A DNA stretch of 5,030 nucleotides from DASXRA01 sp036506155 (lineage in GTDB: Bacteria; Actinomycetota; Actinomycetes; Mycobacteriales; Jatrophihabitantaceae): contig DASXSF010000143.1 of the NCBI GenBank assembly GCA_036506155.1, positions 1 to 5,030 on the forward strand. The letters are read 5' to 3'. Every line of letters starts with the position of its first letter. Positions within the stretch are counted from its first letter, which is position 1. The notes beneath the pieces were generated by a model. That model did no database searches and was not told the DNA's origin. It saw only the letters and a list, made by a program, of their open reading frames with translations. A program made the position numbers and the translations under genes. This document shows positions 4,516-5,030 of the stretch, piece after piece.

Positions 4516-5030
4516 GCCAGCTCGGGAGAGCCGATGCGGGACCTGGTCGCCGGAGGAGGCGTCGATGGGTGCGGTGCTGTTCAAGGACGCGAAGTGCGAG
4601 CGGTCCGGGGAGCGGTGATGTCCCCGACCTCGACCAGTAGCCGAGCGGCATCGGAGGGGCCGATACCGTGCTGGTCCAGCACCGTGGTGCCGGTCGCTGC
4701 AACCAACTCGGTCAGTCCGTTGTTGGCGGCCTTCTAGCGCTCGTAGACCCGTTCCAGGTCCGCAATCAGCTCGGCGGCCACCCGACGTCGGACCATGCCG
4801 GCGGCATCGCGGGGACGCACCTGCGCTGACAGGGCTTTGGCCTGGCAGCCGACAGGTCCTTCTTCGCGCCACCCGGGATCAACTCGAACAGCAGCAGGTG
4901 CAGCTGGGTTTCAGCACCGGTGGCGAGCGCCTTAGCATCGGTTGTCCGGTCGGATGCGCCGGCCCACCCGTTGCCGCTTGTGAGGCGCTTGCCGTCGCGC
5001 GCCGGTCCGCTCGGGCTAGACCGGGCGTGG
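4516..5030 (-). pseudogene. IS110-family transposase remnant (C-terminal half, multiply broken)
   Basis: Leftward reading recovers the second half of an IS110-type DEDD transposase in pieces. LHLLLFELIPGGAKKDLSA (to about 4846) is followed by a frameshift, then QAKALSAQVRPRD and RRRVAAELIADLERVYER, an amber stop (4736-4734), and KAANNGLTELVAATGTTVLD. HGIGPSDAARLLVEVGDIT follows (HGIGP at 4670-4656), then a second frameshift near 4609-4616 and HFASLNSTAPIDASSGDQV, ending in HRLSRAG. The GIGP helix-hairpin and APIDASSGDQVxHRLSRAG blocks are typical of Transposase_20. The Ser at 4527-4525 sits in the motif that, from family knowledge, I believe carries the catalytic serine. Similarity stops at about 4516, where intact proteins continue for tens of residues. 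The N-terminal DEDD domain lies beyond the window or is lost; 4935-5030 is not clearly alignable. At least two frameshifts and one stop make it inactive. Confidence 0.82.
4525..5030 (-). mobile_element. Partial IS110-family insertion sequence, degenerate
   Basis: The transposase fragments mark the body of an IS110-type element whose left limit is a deletion or recombination point near 4516 and whose right limit lies outside the window. No terminal repeats or non-coding guide (bridge) RNA region can be identified, as expected when the ends are missing. IS110 elements lack long inverted repeats anyway, so the exact original border cannot be read here. Confidence 0.6.

Noticed and set aside
4390..4872. 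Continuous 160-codon minus-strand frame taken as a whole gene
   Set aside because: Only its middle (about 4516-4610) matches IS110; the rest is other-frame noise on both sides of frameshifts, so it is treated as part of the pseudogene.
1..5030. CRISPR array, tRNA or rRNA gene, toxin-antitoxin pair, or biosynthetic cluster
   Set aside because: No regularly spaced long repeats, no tRNA-like cloverleaf or rRNA sequence, and no matching protein pairs were seen on either strand.

Overview
The window is GC-rich throughout, and its real genes carry strong G/C third positions and GTG as well as ATG starts. It holds an OmpR-type two-component pair of actinobacterial style, a deazaflavin (F420)-type nitroreductase-family protein, a DinB-fold protein and IS110 debris. 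This points to a high-GC actinomycete, perhaps near Micromonosporaceae or Streptomyces. The genus is inferred, not shown.

Layout. Positions 1-457 (minus strand) carry the start of a VanZ-family membrane protein that runs off the left edge. Two tiny tightly packed reading frames precede it, the first with a very good ribosome binding site. A 117-bp divergent spacer (458-574) with 11-bp-phased repeats separates this leftward unit from a rightward two-component operon: an OmpR/PhoB-type response regulator (575-1231) overlapping by 4 bp a membrane histidine kinase with a very small external loop (1228-2301).

From about 2302 the window changes character. A decayed serine-recombinase gene (minus strand, 2366-2787) converges on the kinase. 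Divergent from it is an intact small F420-type nitroreductase-family gene (3023-3418). A DinB-like gene with an N-terminal CxxC and an internal 13-residue repeat follows (3613-4116). The last 900 bp are wreckage: a TolB/PD40-type beta-propeller fragment with an in-frame amber codon (about 4154-4468) abutting a broken IS110-family transposase on the opposite strand (about 4516-5030).

How it fits together. The regulator and kinase form one co-translated signalling pair. The divergent VanZ unit is the natural candidate target because it shares the control region, but that link is inferred. The right half looks like an accessory stretch that has taken up and lost mobile elements, leaving two small intact enzyme-like genes among remnants. 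I do not see a clear new multi-gene system. The least ordinary points are the micro-ORF string before vanZ, the phased repeats in the divergent spacer, the internal repeat in the DinB-like protein, and the propeller/IS110 junction.
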